This document shows positions 1 through 8,762 of a stretch of 64,000 bases of DNA, one piece after another. Where the stretch lies: the NCBI RefSeq assembly GCF_007474605.1, contig NZ_VHKL01000002.1:62001-126000 (forward strand), read 5' to 3'. This stretch comes from Rhodoligotrophos appendicifer (GTDB lineage Bacteria; Pseudomonadota; Alphaproteobacteria; Rhizobiales; Im1). The notes below the pieces were generated by a model, which had not been told where the DNA came from, made no database searches, and worked only from the letters and a program-made list of their open reading frames with translations. A program made the translations under genes and the position numbers. Each line of letters opens with the position of its first letter. The stretch's first letter is position 1.

Positions 1-26
1 AAGACGCGACCGCGAAAAAGAACTAA
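1..26 (+). CDS. possible 3' end of an upstream gene (partial)
   Basis: A short open reading frame enters from the left edge and ends at TAA (24-26), with a lysine-rich tail (...DATAKKN). A strong hairpin starts seven bases later, as expected for the end of a transcription unit. Too little is visible to name a product, and the frame could be fortuitous. Confidence 0.3.
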
Positions 27-32
27 GTCCTG

Positions 33-66
33 GCGAGCCCCTGCCTCCGGCGAGGCAGGGGCTCGC
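33..66 (+). terminator. perfect 15-bp hairpin before glpK
   Basis: A 15-bp perfect inverted repeat (33-47 pairs with 52-66) closes a CGGC tetraloop. It follows the TAA at 24-26 and ends 15 nt before the glpK start codon. No T-run follows, so it is not a textbook intrinsic terminator. It could end the upstream transcript or act as a structured glpK leader. Confidence 0.55.
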
Positions 67-81
67 ATCTGCGAGCGTCTC

Positions 82-1575
82 ATGACCGGCATCATCCTCG
101 CCCTCGACCAGGGCACGACATCTTCACGCGCCATGCTGTTCGATGCGAGCCTGACGGTGCTCGCCCTCGACCAGGAGGAGTTTCCGCAGCATTTTCCGGC
201 TTCGGGGTGGGTGGAGCACGACCCGGAGGACCTGTGGCGCACGACCCTCAACACGGCCCGGCGGGCGCTGGAGAAGGCCAGACTTTCGGCTCGCGACATC
301 GCGGCCATCGGGATCGCAAACCAGCGCGAGACGGTCATCGTCTGGGAGCGGCATAGTGGCAAGCCCATTCACAATGCGATCGTCTGGCAAGACCGACGCA
401 CCGCGGACGTCTGCGCGAAGCTGCGCGAAGACGGGGCCGAGCCGCTGATCACGGCGCGGACCGGCCTGCTGTCGGACCCCTATTTCTCGGGCACGAAGAT
501 CGCCTGGATCCTGGACCACGTGCCGGGCGCCCGGGCTGCGGCCGAGGCCGGCCAGCTGGCCTGCGGGACGGTGGATTGCTTCCTACTGTGGCGGCTGACG
601 GGGGGCCGCGTCCATGCCACGGACGCCACCAATGCCTCGCGCACGCTCCTTTACGACATTCATCGGGGAGCTTGGGACGAGGAGCTGCTGCGGCTGCTGC
701 GCGTGCCGGCCGCGCTGCTGCCGGAGGTGATGGACTGCGCGACCCGTTTCGGGGAGACGGAGGCCGACCTGCTGGGCGGCTCGATCGCGGTGTGCGGGAT
801 TGCCGGCGACCAGCAGGCAGCCACGATCGGGCAGGCGTGCTTCGAGCCGGGAATGGTGAAGTCAACCTATGGCACAGGCTGCTTCGCCGTGCTCAACACG
901 GGGCGATCGGCGGTCGCCTCGCAGAACAAGCTGCTGACCACCATCGCCTATCGGCTGGACGGACGGACGACCTACGCCCTGGAAGGTTCGATCTTCGTTG
1001 CCGGGGCCGCCGTCCAGTGGCTGCGCGATGCGCTGAAGGTCATCGAGACCGCAGATCAGTCGGGAGATCTGGCCGATACTGCCGACCCCGGGCAAGACGT
1101 GATCCTTGTTCCCGCTTTCACCGGGCTCGGCGCTCCTCACTGGGACCCCGAGGCACGGGGAGCCCTGTTCGGCCTCACCCGCGCTACCGGTCCGCGCGAG
1201 CTGGCACGGGCCGCATTGGAGGCCGTGTGCTTCCAGACCCGCGACCTCATCGAAGCCATGCGAAAGGATTGGCGGGACGGCTCCCAGACCATGCTGCGGG
1301 TCGACGGAGGCATGGTGGCGAGCAGCTGGACGATGCAGCGGCTCGCCGACATGCTCGATGCCCCGGTGGATCGCCCCATGATCCTGGAGACGACGGCGCT
1401 CGGTGCTGCCTGGCTCGCCGGTCGCAGCGCCGGCGTGTGGCCCGACGAAGAGGGCTTCAGCCGGCTCTGGAGGCTCGAGAAACGCTTTCTGCCGCAGATG
1501 AGTGCCGAAAGCCGGGACGTGAAGCTGCAGGCCTGGTCGCGCGCCATTGCGCGGTTGAGATACCAGCCAGGCTAG
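82..1575 (+). CDS. glpK: glycerol kinase
   Basis: Cytoplasmic FGGY-family kinase that converts glycerol and ATP to sn-glycerol 3-phosphate. The 497 residues match the usual family length. Visible motifs are the N-terminal phosphate-binding loop DQGTTSSR (9-16), the glycerol-contacting NQRE (80-83), the GDQQAA segment near 240 containing the catalytic Asp, and GTGCF in the C-terminal ATPase half. No glpF or glpD lies beside it, so it appears to be a one-gene unit: a hairpin precedes it and an intrinsic terminator follows at 1639-1663. The Shine-Dalgarno signal before this ATG is weak. Confidence 0.97.
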   Translation: MTGIILALDQGTTSSRAMLFDASLTVLALDQEEFPQHFPASGWVEHDPEDLWRTTLNTARRALEKARLSARDIAAIGIANQRETVIVWERHSGKPIHNAIVWQDRRTADVCAKLREDGAEPLITARTGLLSDPYFSGTKIAWILDHVPGARAAAEAGQLACGTVDCFLLWRLTGGRVHATDATNASRTLLYDIHRGAWDEELLRLLRVPAALLPEVMDCATRFGETEADLLGGSIAVCGIAGDQQAATIGQACFEPGMVKSTYGTGCFAVLNTGRSAVASQNKLLTTIAYRLDGRTTYALEGSIFVAGAAVQWLRDALKVIETADQSGDLADTADPGQDVILVPAFTGLGAPHWDPEARGALFGLTRATGPRELARAALEAVCFQTRDLIEAMRKDWRDGSQTMLRVDGGMVASSWTMQRLADMLDAPVDRPMILETTALGAAWLAGRSAGVWPDEEGFSRLWRLEKRFLPQMSAESRDVKLQAWSRAIARLRYQPG

Positions 1576-1638
1576 TTCGGCCCCAGCCCCCGGCGGAGAT
1601 ACGCCAGCCGCGCTTCAGATCCCGGACAAAATTCTTGG

Positions 1639-1663
1639 ACCGGGGAACCACACCCCGGTTTTT
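1639..1663 (+). terminator. intrinsic terminator of glpK
   Basis: A 7-bp GC-rich stem (ACCGGGG at 1639-1645 with CCCCGGT at 1653-1659) and a 7-nt loop are followed directly by T residues (1660-1663). It lies 64 nt after the glpK stop and is a classic rho-independent terminator. Confidence 0.85.
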
Positions 1664-1706
1664 CGAGTTCTGGTTCTTCGATCCGGAGAGCCGACGGAGG
1701 AGCACG

Positions 1707-1973
1707 GTGCAGGACGTCCGCGACAATGCCGAGAAGAGCCGCTTCGAGCTCGCCGTCGATGGCGACATCGTCTTTGCCAATTATCGCCGGAGCGGATCGT
1801 CCGTGGTGATCACCCATGTCGAGGCGCCACCCAAGCTCAGGGGCACTGGCGCTGCGGACCGGCTGATGCGCGGCATCGTGAAGGAGGTCGACGCGCAAGG
1901 TTTGGAGATCGTGCCGCTTTGCGGCTACGCTGCCGCCTGGCTGAGACGGCGTGGCAGGCCGTCGGGACGCTGA
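1707..1973 (+). CDS. small GNAT-type N-acetyltransferase (YjdJ/COG2388-like)
   Basis: An 88-residue protein starting at GTG 1707, chosen because GGAGG lies just upstream; the frame upstream of it is glpK shadow sequence. It shows the compact fold order of single-domain COG2388 proteins: a beta hairpin (FELAVDGDIVFANYRR), a strand (VVITHVEAPP), then an R/G-rich acetyl-CoA loop (LRGTGAADRLM) and the helix after it, ending in PLCGYAAAWLRR. The family is thought to bind acetyl-CoA; substrates are unknown. Confidence 0.75.
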   Translation: MQDVRDNAEKSRFELAVDGDIVFANYRRSGSSVVITHVEAPPKLRGTGAADRLMRGIVKEVDAQGLEIVPLCGYAAAWLRRRGRPSGR

Positions 1974-2077
1974 GACGCTCGATGGACGGCCGGAGTAATT
2001 TATCTAACTGAATCGAAACCATGACGCCGTTAGAGTTTTACCCCTTCGTCAGGTGAGACAGAGCAGGCACAGCAATC

Positions 2078-2428
2078 ATGCACGAAGATAAGCGGGACGC
2101 CGTCCGATATCGCCAGATGGCTAGAAAATACAGAGAAATGGCGCTCCGGACCACCGACGAAAGAGCCCTGGAGGCCATGGAGCGCCTCTCGGAAGAGTGC
2201 CTGGAGCATGCTGCGGATATCGAGCGCGTTCTGGACGAGAAAGAGCGCGAGAAAACATTGCGGATCATCGCGCATCGGATCTGGGAAGCAGAAGGGCGGC
2301 CTGAGGGGCGGGCGACTCATCACTGGCGGCAAGCCATCGAGATCTATGAGAGGGGTGAGTATTCGACTGCGCCGAAACATGCCGCGGATCCCACCAGATC
2401 CATGACGCGCACGCGCGGCTTGCTCTGA
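2078..2428 (+). CDS. DUF2934-containing small protein
   Basis: 116 residues, highly charged and helical. Residues 1-60 look like a coiled helix rich in Arg, Glu and Ala. Residues about 65-92 carry the DUF2934 signature (R-A/I-W-E-x-EGRPEGR-x-x-HW-x-x-A), common in alphaproteobacterial stress-associated small proteins of unknown function. It stands alone on the plus strand, tail-to-tail with the Nudix gene. Confidence 0.7.
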   Translation: MHEDKRDAVRYRQMARKYREMALRTTDERALEAMERLSEECLEHAADIERVLDEKEREKTLRIIAHRIWEAEGRPEGRATHHWRQAIEIYERGEYSTAPKHAADPTRSMTRTRGLL

Positions 2429-2458
2429 CAGTCTGATCCGGAGCGGCGCCTCAGCACG

Positions 2459-2959
2459 TCACGCGGTGTCGCCCGACTCCGGCTGGCCCGCTTGAGCACG
2501 CAGATCACCATCGACGCTGCGAATGAGCGCTTGGAGCTCTTCTTCACGCACGAGATCGGCGGCCTCCAAGATCGTGCACCAGCGAAGTTCCCGCTCGGCC
2601 TGTTCCTTGAAGGTGTCCAGCTGCTGGCGAACCTCCAGGAGGTAGACGGCCACCCGAATCAGTTGCCACCGGGAATCGATCTGTCGGCGAAAGGTGTATG
2701 AGCCGATCGACTGTGAGGAAATCTCACCGACGACACCAGCCTCCTCCAGCGCCTCTACAGCAGCAGCCTCGTGATCCGGCAGGCCCTTGATCAGGTTTCC
2801 CTTGGGAATGATCCATCTGCGCGTCTGGCGCGAGGTCACCAGAAGAACAGAAAGGTCTCCCGTCGGTGCGCGTCGTATGGGAAGCGCAGCCACTTGAGTT
2901 CTCTCATCATCCGGTGCCGCTTCGAGTGGGCAAAATCTCTTTAAGAATCCTGTCGTCAT
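2459..2959 (-). CDS. Nudix hydrolase
   Basis: A 166-residue protein starting at ATG 2959; longer frames upstream do not look protein-like. The Nudix helix is present as PKGNLIKGLPDHEAAAVEAL followed by EEAGV, within the variant used by a Rhizobiales-type group. The EExG glutamates that bind Mg are kept, while the first Glu and the Arg of the canonical box are replaced by Leu and Val. Such enzymes hydrolyse nucleoside-diphosphate-linked or polyphosphorylated compounds; this one's substrate cannot be read from sequence. Confidence 0.85.
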   Translation of the reverse strand: MTTGFLKRFCPLEAAPDDERTQVAALPIRRAPTGDLSVLLVTSRQTRRWIIPKGNLIKGLPDHEAAAVEALEEAGVVGEISSQSIGSYTFRRQIDSRWQLIRVAVYLLEVRQQLDTFKEQAERELRWCTILEAADLVREEELQALIRSVDGDLRAQAGQPESGDTA

Positions 2960-3331
2960 TGGGTTTGCATCATAGCGCAAATCTCCGCCCGCGTCCCGAA
3001 CTCCCTCCCCTCGTCTCGCGGATCGCGCATAGGGTTGCGAAGAAAAGGGCACTGGTTGTGCTGTGAAAGGGCGGGGAAGCGCCCCTTCCAGGGGAGAATG
3101 ATCATCAATGCTGAAAGTTGCGATCGCTGCCCATGACATTCGGCTGGACCAGTGCCCAAGCCATGTCGACGGGGTCACCACGATCGACGGCGCCCCAGGC
3201 TTGCCCGCCGCCCGCAAGGCGCTCGACTCGTAAAACGACGCCGGCACCCGTGATCGGTCCGTCCCTGCCGCGCAGGTCCGGACGAGCATGGGCACCGGCG
3301 TCGCCTTATTCGTCCTCAGTGACCGTGAAAG
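2960..3331. other. intergenic region without a convincing gene
   Basis: 372 bp between the Nudix start and the end of the YflT-like gene. It holds a GC-rich imperfect inverted repeat near 3068-3088 and a 41-codon plus-strand frame (3108-3233, MLKVAIAAHD...) with GGGGAG 13 nt upstream. That frame has no recognised relatives and weak coding character. The Nudix promoter is presumably near 2970-3060. Confidence 0.5.
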
Positions 3332-3961
3332 TTACAGACGCGGTGTCGGAGAATAGATGCTCCGCTCGCGTTCGATCTCCTCATGGGTATAGGCTGGGGC
3401 GCTCTCGTCGAAACCCGTCCAGCCTTGCTCGCGATAGGCGCGACCGCGCACATCGGGGTCAATGACAGTGTCACGATTGAGGATGGCCTCCGCCGTCGCG
3501 GCATGGGCTTCGTCAGTGCGGACGGTGACGAGGGTACCGCCTCTGCGAACGCCTTCGGCGTAGACATGGGCCCGGTCCTCATCCACCCCGGACTCCGTCA
3601 GTGCCCCGACGATGCCACCGGCCGCGCCGCCGGCAATGGCGCCGGCAATGGCACCGGTCGCCGTCGCCGCCAACCAACCCGCGGCCACGACCGGTCCAAG
3701 ACCGGGAACAGCGAGAAGGCCCAAGCCGGCGAGGAGGCCTGCGCCTCCCCCAAGCACGCCGCCGATGCCGGCGCCCTTGCCCGCGTCTTCCGCCGCCTCA
3801 CTATGGTGGTGCTCACCATGGTGGTGCTCAGAATGGCGGTTGCCGGCATTGTTAGCGACGATGCTGATGTCGCTGTGGGGGATCCCCGAGGCTTCCAGCT
3901 CAGCGACCGTGGTCCTGGCTTCGGCGAAATCATCAAATAATGCTGTCAGTGTACGTGTCAT
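3332..3961 (-). CDS. YflT/GSP17M-like general stress protein with His-rich insert
   Basis: 209 residues from ATG 3961, which has GGAG about 12 nt upstream. Residues 1-40 (MTRTLTALFDDFAEARTTV...) resemble the YflT/GSP17M alpha-beta domain of general stress proteins. A His-rich stretch (HSEHHHGEHHHSE, about 47-59) follows, encoded by a near-perfect short DNA repeat. A Gly/Ala-rich hydrophobic region (about 66-125) is typical of membrane-inserting glycine-zipper segments, and a hydrophilic tail completes the protein. It lies beside another envelope-stress-type gene. Function is inferred only as stress-related. Confidence 0.75.
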   Translation of the reverse strand: MTRTLTALFDDFAEARTTVAELEASGIPHSDISIVANNAGNRHSEHHHGEHHHSEAAEDAGKGAGIGGVLGGGAGLLAGLGLLAVPGLGPVVAAGWLAATATGAIAGAIAGGAAGGIVGALTESGVDEDRAHVYAEGVRRGGTLVTVRTDEAHAATAEAILNRDTVIDPDVRGRAYREQGWTGFDESAPAYTHEEIERERSIYSPTPRL

Positions 3962-3984
3962 AACGGCTCTCCGGTGCAAAACTT

Positions 3985-4713
3985 TTATTCAGCGACGACA
4001 TTTCCCTGAAAGTCGACACCGACCGCCATGGCCTTGCCGTCCTTCTTGGCTTCGCCCCGCCAGATACCGTTCTCATCCTTCTTCAGCGGACCGACGTCGG
4101 TGTAGCCCATGTCGGATATGCGAGACTGAGCCTGTCCCTCCGTGAAGCTGTTGGCTCCGGGAGCGAGCTTCGCCTCGTTTTTGGACGGGTCCTTCACGGC
4201 GGCGTTCTCGGCGCCATCCGCATCGTCATCCAACGCTTCGGCGAGCCGCAGATGCTCCTCAAGGTGCGGCAGCATCTTCTTGGCGAACTGACCCACCGAA
4301 TCGGTGGCCTCGGACTGCTCGCGGAACATGGCCACCGCTTCCTCATGGCCATCGACCATGGCGTCAACGAACTCCTCGTCGAAGGCTGCACCGGAAAGCC
4401 CCGACAGCTTCCGGGCGATCTCCTGGTCGTCCTCGGACGGAGCCGTAGGCGGTGTCAGGTTAAGGGACCGGGCGAGCGCCTCGGCCTCGGCATTGGCCTC
4501 GGTGTGCTCCTTCACCATCATCTCGCCATACTGGCGGACCTTTGCGTCCTGCGCCTTCTCCTGAGAGAGCTTGCCCAAAGCGATTTCAGCAAGGTTCGTC
4601 TGAATCGCCTTGGCCATGAATTCATTGTTGTCCATCTGCGCGAAAGCGGCGGTGCTCCACGCGAGTGCAAGCGCCAGACTGGCGCTTCCCAATAGGTGTC
4701 GTCTCATCTTCAT
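3985..4713 (-). CDS. secreted DUF4142 protein
   Basis: 242 residues from ATG 4713, preceded by GAGGAGC. The signal peptide (MKMRRHLLGS...STAAFAQ) ends with an AFA-Q cleavage site. The mature part begins with the DUF4142 ferritin-like helical domain (EFMAKAIQTNLAEI, then KVRQYGEMMVKEH) to about residue 165. A C-terminal 60-residue stretch (ISDMGYTDVGPLKKDENGIWRG) resembles a small PepSY-like or PRC-adjacent repeat. Such proteins are periplasmic and often stress-induced; no catalytic function is known. Confidence 0.8.
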   Translation of the reverse strand: MKMRRHLLGSASLALALAWSTAAFAQMDNNEFMAKAIQTNLAEIALGKLSQEKAQDAKVRQYGEMMVKEHTEANAEAEALARSLNLTPPTAPSEDDQEIARKLSGLSGAAFDEEFVDAMVDGHEEAVAMFREQSEATDSVGQFAKKMLPHLEEHLRLAEALDDDADGAENAAVKDPSKNEAKLAPGANSFTEGQAQSRISDMGYTDVGPLKKDENGIWRGEAKKDGKAMAVGVDFQGNVVAE

Positions 4714-4814
4714 GCTCCTCGGCATTCGTTCGCAGGACAACCGGGGGCGCGGTCATAGGTTCCTGTTTTGGCGGGAAGAATCGCTGCCGGACAGACAGGC
4801 CGTCGACGGTTGCG

Positions 4815-5765
4815 CTAGAGGCTAATCAGCGCCGTGCCGACGACGGCGAAGAAGGCGCCGAGCCACGCCGTCGCGACCGGGCGAAGACCGGTTCGGATCC
4901 AGATCATCGGCAGGATGACGATGGGCGTCATGGATGACAGGGTGGCGACGATCCCCACATTGCCATGCGCGAGTGCTGCCAGCAGAAGGCAGGTTCCCAA
5001 GGCGGTGCCGAAGAAGGCAGCGGAAAAGGCGATAGCTCTCGATTTAATCGACGGTGACTGAGACGTCGCCGTCGCTCGAGCCACGAAGGGCAGCGTGACA
5101 AGGAGCGAGAAAAACAGCGCGCCGATCCCCGCTCGAATGGCCATCGCCGTGAAGGGTTCGGCACCCGCCGCCATGGCAGGGCGCGCCAGAAGAACACCCA
5201 GGGCCTGACACAGGGCGGTGGTCGTTCCGCAGGCGATCCCAAGCCAGGGCAATTTCGCGGGCCGGGTTACTCCAGGGGCGGTCATGACGGTCTCCAGCCG
5301 TTCGGGTCGTCCGACCGCCATCACGATCCCGATCAAGACAAGACCGATCCCGAGCCCCTGCTGGGCGGTGACGACCTCATCGAGAAAGACGTAGCCGAGG
5401 AGCAGGGCAAAGGGCGACGTCAGGGAGAACAGCAAGGCTGCGGTTCGTGCACCGGCGGCGTAGATGGCCGCAAAATAGGTGATGCCGCCGATGATGATGC
5501 CGAAGAAACCCGATGCCGCCAGCAAGCTCAATTGCCACGGGTCGATGCTGCGCCAGCCACCGACGACCAAAGATGCGACAGCCGTCATGAAAAAGGCCGC
5601 CGTCATCTGCCAGCGGGTCAGGGTCAGCACCCGGACGCGGCCCCGCAATTCCGCGATCAGCATGCCGCTGAGGGCGATGCAGACTGCCGCCGCTATAGAC
5701 AGGAGTTCCGAGACGAGCATGGGGAGCCGGAGTAGAGTCAGGCGGGACGTGGTCGTCTCGACCAT
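4815..5765 (-). CDS. EamA/DMT-family inner-membrane transporter
   Basis: 316 residues with about ten hydrophobic segments arranged as two EamA repeats (about 15-145 and 175-310), including the glycine-rich segment ending each repeat (GLGIGLVLIGIVMAVGRP). EamA proteins export small metabolites or amino acids; the cargo is unknown. The start could instead be the Met at 5720 (MLVSELLS), which would give a more usual short cytoplasmic N-terminus. Confidence 0.85.
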   Translation of the reverse strand: MVETTTSRLTLLRLPMLVSELLSIAAAVCIALSGMLIAELRGRVRVLTLTRWQMTAAFFMTAVASLVVGGWRSIDPWQLSLLAASGFFGIIIGGITYFAAIYAAGARTAALLFSLTSPFALLLGYVFLDEVVTAQQGLGIGLVLIGIVMAVGRPERLETVMTAPGVTRPAKLPWLGIACGTTTALCQALGVLLARPAMAAGAEPFTAMAIRAGIGALFFSLLVTLPFVARATATSQSPSIKSRAIAFSAAFFGTALGTCLLLAALAHGNVGIVATLSSMTPIVILPMIWIRTGLRPVATAWLGAFFAVVGTALISL

Positions 5766-5839
5766 GGCGCAGTTGACCGAACAGCGGAAGTACCATGATG
5801 ATCATGGCGTCGCCTTCGGGCTGGAAAAAGGACGCGAGC

Positions 5840-6136
5840 ATGTGGGTCTATACGGTCAAGCTGACGAATAGTGTCGATGTACAGGACCTGATCACCATCC
5901 GAGACGATCGAGACCCGGGAGACATTGCCAAGGACCTCGTCAAAAAGGGATATCTGGTTTCGGAAGCCGTGAAGGTCCGCTGGGCGGTGACCGGCTACAC
6001 CACGGAAGACGGGGTGACCTACAACCAGCATTATTTCTCCGCCGATCCCCAAGGACAGACGATCCTGTTCGCGCCGTTCGTCGCGCAGATCACGGAATGG
6101 GTGGTGCCGCCCGATGCAGAGCCCATGCCCGACTGA
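5840..6136 (+). CDS. hypothetical protein
   Basis: 98 residues from ATG 5840, with AAGGA 9 nt upstream; an in-frame ATG at 5795 would add 15 residues. The sequence is beta-rich (MWVYTVKLTN, RWAVTGYTTEDGVTYNQHYF) without a signal peptide or membrane segment. I do not recognise a family. It is divergent from the EamA gene with a short shared upstream region. Confidence 0.55.
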   Translation: MWVYTVKLTNSVDVQDLITIRDDRDPGDIAKDLVKKGYLVSEAVKVRWAVTGYTTEDGVTYNQHYFSADPQGQTILFAPFVAQITEWVVPPDAEPMPD

Positions 6137-6250
6137 CATTCATCGGAGACGCACAAGAGAAGACCTCAGTCGTGCTATGAAAAAGCCTTAGACTTGGATT
6201 TGGCTTGGAGATTGCATCAGGACCCTGCAGCTTCTCGATCCAAGGCAAAC

Positions 6251-6610
6251 ATGCGCAAGTTGCTTATTTTTTCAGCCTGGGGCGCCGTCGGGTTCATCGC
6301 CCTTGCCACCCTGTCACCGCTGCGCGACCGGCCGCATATTCATGCGCTGGGAGGCAATGGTGAACATTTCATCGCCTTCGCAGCGGTCACCATCCTGTTC
6401 AGCCTGGCCTATCCCAAACGGACACTCGAAATCGCCGTGCTGATGACCTCGCTGGTGTTCGGGCTGGAATTCGCCCAATTGGTGACGCCCGACCGTCATG
6501 CCCGACTGATGGACGCGATGGTGAAGTTCGCCGGAGGGCTTTCAGGGCTTCTGGCCGCCCATGCATTGCCGATGCTTGTCCCCTTCGCGTTCCGAAGGCA
6601 GGAGCGTTGA
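6251..6610 (+). CDS. VanZ-like membrane protein
   Basis: 119 residues from ATG 6251. Four hydrophobic segments carry the VanZ-family layout: a first TM helix ending in LSPL, a short loop with the conserved GGNGEHFIAFAA (Glu-His at the start of TM2), TM3 with GLEFAQL, and a loop with R-A-x-x-x-D before TM4. VanZ-like proteins are small inner-membrane proteins, often beside polysaccharide or stress genes. Biochemical role unknown. Confidence 0.8.
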   Translation: MRKLLIFSAWGAVGFIALATLSPLRDRPHIHALGGNGEHFIAFAAVTILFSLAYPKRTLEIAVLMTSLVFGLEFAQLVTPDRHARLMDAMVKFAGGLSGLLAAHALPMLVPFAFRRQER

Positions 6611-6679
6611 GCAGGCCAGAGACACATCATTAGGTCTTTGCGTTTGAATGAGGTATGCTTCGCGGTTCAGGAGCATGTA

Positions 6680-6847
6680 ATGATCGATGTGATGAGCGTT
6701 TGCGTGGTTTTTGCCGGGGCGATTGCCGGCCATTGGCTGTTCAGGAGCTGGAAGGGCCAGCGTGAGCGCATCATCCTGGCGCGGGTCGGCGAGCCGATCC
6801 TGAAGAATTACGTGAACCGGCCGCGACGCCCGTCCACAGACCGATAG
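6680..6847 (+). CDS. small single-pass membrane protein, hypothetical
   Basis: 55 residues from ATG 6680, with AGGAG 9 nt upstream. One transmembrane helix (MSVCVVFAGAIAGHWLF) is followed by a basic cytoplasmic tail (RSWKGQRERIILAR...NRPRRPSTDR). The positive-inside pattern predicts N-out/C-in. No family recognised. It ends just before a bidirectional hairpin at 6874-6898. Confidence 0.5.
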   Translation: MIDVMSVCVVFAGAIAGHWLFRSWKGQRERIILARVGEPILKNYVNRPRRPSTDR

Positions 6848-6873
6848 CCGATCGCCGATGCATTCCGGGGCGT

Positions 6874-6898
6874 CCGGGATCCCCTCAGGCGATCCCGG
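6874..6898. terminator. hairpin between convergent genes
   Basis: CCGGGATC (6874-6881) pairs perfectly with GATCCCGG (6891-6898) around a 9-nt loop. It sits in the 65-bp gap where a plus-strand and a minus-strand gene converge, so it could end both transcripts. There is no T-run on either side. Confidence 0.45.
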
Positions 6899-6912
6899 TG
6901 ACCGATGCACAC

Positions 6913-7902
6913 TCACAGCCTGACGAGGGTCTTGCCGAAGTTCTGACCCTGCAGCATGCGCAGGAAGGCGCAGGGCGCGCTTTCCAGGCCTTCGGCAATA
7001 TCCTCGCGCATGACAATCCGGTCTTCCTGCAGCCAATGGCTGACGTCGTCGATGAATTGCGGCTGGTGATCCATGTGATCGCGCATGAGGAAGCCGCGGA
7101 TGGTCAGGCGCTGGGTCAGGATCGGGAACCAGCTCGGACCCGCGGTTGAGGCGCCATTGTATTCTGAGATCATGCCGCAGACGACGATGCGGCCGAACAG
7201 GTTCATGCGCGGCATGACGGCGTTCCGAACCTGACCCCCGACATTGTCGAAGAAGATGTCGGCCCCCGACGAACAGGCGGCCGCCAGGGCCGTGGTGAAG
7301 TCCTCGCTGCGGTAGTCGATGCAGTCGTCAAAGCCCAATTCGTCGCGCACATAGGCGCATTTACGGTCTCCGCCGGCAATGCCCACCACGCGGCAGCCCT
7401 TGATCCTGGCGATCTGCCCAGCCATCGAGCCGACTGCGCCGGCGGCGGCGGACACGATCACGGTCTCTCCCGGCTGGGGTCGACCATGGACCAGCAGGCC
7501 GATATAGGCGGTGAGGCCGGAGACGCCGAGACTCCCCAGCCAGTGGGTGAGGGGAGCCTTGGCCTCATCGATCTTGGTTGCCGTGGAGCCGTCGCTGAGG
7601 CTGTAGTCCTGCCAGCCGCCATCGGTGATCACCACCTTTTCGCCGATGGCGAAACCGGCATGGCGGGAGCTGACGACCGTGCCCGCGGTCTGTCCGTAGA
7701 TCACCGAGCCCAGAGGAGTGGGCGGGGCGTAACTGTCGCCGTCGCTCATGCGGATGCGGGCGGCGGGTGCCAGGCCCAGATAGGTGTTCCGGGTGACGAA
7801 CTGGCCGGATGCGGGCTCCGGAACGGGGGCCCTCAACAGCTCGAAGTCGGAGGGTTTGGGAAGTCCCACGGGACGGGCTTTCAGAACGATCTGCCGGTTC
7901 AT
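6913..7902 (-). CDS. NADP-dependent MDR oxidoreductase (CurA/prostaglandin reductase-like)
   Basis: 329 residues from ATG 7902. Zinc-independent medium-chain dehydrogenase/reductase of the leukotriene B4 12-hydroxydehydrogenase/YncB group. It has an N-terminal substrate domain (MNRQIVLKARPVGLP), the Rossmann motif AAAGAVGSMAGQIARIKGC near 150-168, and the DNVGG loop near 220. Such enzymes reduce the C=C bond of alpha,beta-unsaturated ketones or aldehydes with NADPH. It follows the SDR gene on the same strand by 35 nt, likely co-transcribed, and marks the left edge of the catabolic island. Confidence 0.88.
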   Translation of the reverse strand: MNRQIVLKARPVGLPKPSDFELLRAPVPEPASGQFVTRNTYLGLAPAARIRMSDGDSYAPPTPLGSVIYGQTAGTVVSSRHAGFAIGEKVVITDGGWQDYSLSDGSTATKIDEAKAPLTHWLGSLGVSGLTAYIGLLVHGRPQPGETVIVSAAAGAVGSMAGQIARIKGCRVVGIAGGDRKCAYVRDELGFDDCIDYRSEDFTTALAAACSSGADIFFDNVGGQVRNAVMPRMNLFGRIVVCGMISEYNGASTAGPSWFPILTQRLTIRGFLMRDHMDHQPQFIDDVSHWLQEDRIVMREDIAEGLESAPCAFLRMLQGQNFGKTLVRL

Positions 7903-7937
7903 CTCTGCCTCTTCGCGTCTGGATGGTCTCGCGCCGT

Positions 7938-8693
7938 TCAGCGCATGTAGTGGCCGCCGTTGATGTCGAGGGTGGCGCCGGTCATGAAGCCCGACTGCTC
8001 GGAGGCCAGGAAGGTGATCGCATGCGCGATCTCCAGGGGCTGGCCGACACGACCGACGGGCAGGGAGGCCAATGCCGTCGTCTCCTCCGCCGGGGACAGA
8101 ACGAGCCGCAGCATCGGGGTATCGATCATGCCGGGCGCCAGGGCGTTGGCGGTGACACCAATGGGGCCGCCCTCGCGCGCAGCGGTCTTCGTCAGGGTGA
8201 GAACGGCGCCTTTGGCTGCGGCATAGGCCGCACTGCCCCGCACGCCGCCGATTTGGCCGGCGAGCGAGCTGACGGTGATGATGCGGCCATGGGGGAGGGG
8301 ATTGTCCCGACGCCGGCGGAGCATCTCGCGGATGACCAGAAAGCAGCCCCGGGCATTGACCGCGAAGCTGCGCTCCCAATCCTCCAGCGAGGTGTGCATC
8401 AAGCCAATCCGGGCGCCGTCCTGGGCGATCAGGAGACCGGCAAAATTCGCCATCACGGAGACCGGGCCCAGCTCGGCCTCGACCGTGTCGAAGAGGCCTT
8501 CGACGGAGGCTTCGTCGGCGACGTCGACCGCGAAGGCGCGATGATCGCCGCCGGACAGGCCTGCCGTTGTCGCGCGCGCCGCCTCGAGGCTGAGATCGGC
8601 AACAGCCACATGATAATCCTGTGCCGCCAGTGCTTCAGCGGAGGCCTTTCCCAGGCCGCTGCCACCCCCGATGACCAGCGCAAGTCGTGACAT
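7938..8693 (-). CDS. SDR family oxidoreductase
   Basis: 251 residues, classical SDR length. Cofactor loop is GGGSGLGKASAEA (8-20), with Asp at the end of beta-2 suggesting NAD(H). The active site has Ser at VSSLAGQIGG and YAAAK near 155; the C-terminal side has APGMIDTP and the GATLDINGGHYMR end. It likely oxidises a hydroxy or hydroxyacyl-CoA intermediate. First gene of a two-gene unit with the MDR gene; the upstream region carries the recurrent island motif at 8763-8775. Confidence 0.9.
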   Translation of the reverse strand: MSRLALVIGGGSGLGKASAEALAAQDYHVAVADLSLEAARATTAGLSGGDHRAFAVDVADEASVEGLFDTVEAELGPVSVMANFAGLLIAQDGARIGLMHTSLEDWERSFAVNARGCFLVIREMLRRRRDNPLPHGRIITVSSLAGQIGGVRGSAAYAAAKGAVLTLTKTAAREGGPIGVTANALAPGMIDTPMLRLVLSPAEETTALASLPVGRVGQPLEIAHAITFLASEQSGFMTGATLDINGGHYMR

Positions 8694-8762
8694 CGCTTCT
8701 CTCCCAACACCGTCTTTCGCGGATCAGGACGGCATGATCTCAAAGAACAGAGCGCATGTAAA

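Noticed and set aside
3108-3233. 41-codon plus-strand frame in the 2960-3331 gap (MLKVAIAAHDIRLDQ...)
   Set aside because: Has a distant GGGGAG and a plausible amino-acid mix, but is too short and unrecognised to call a gene.
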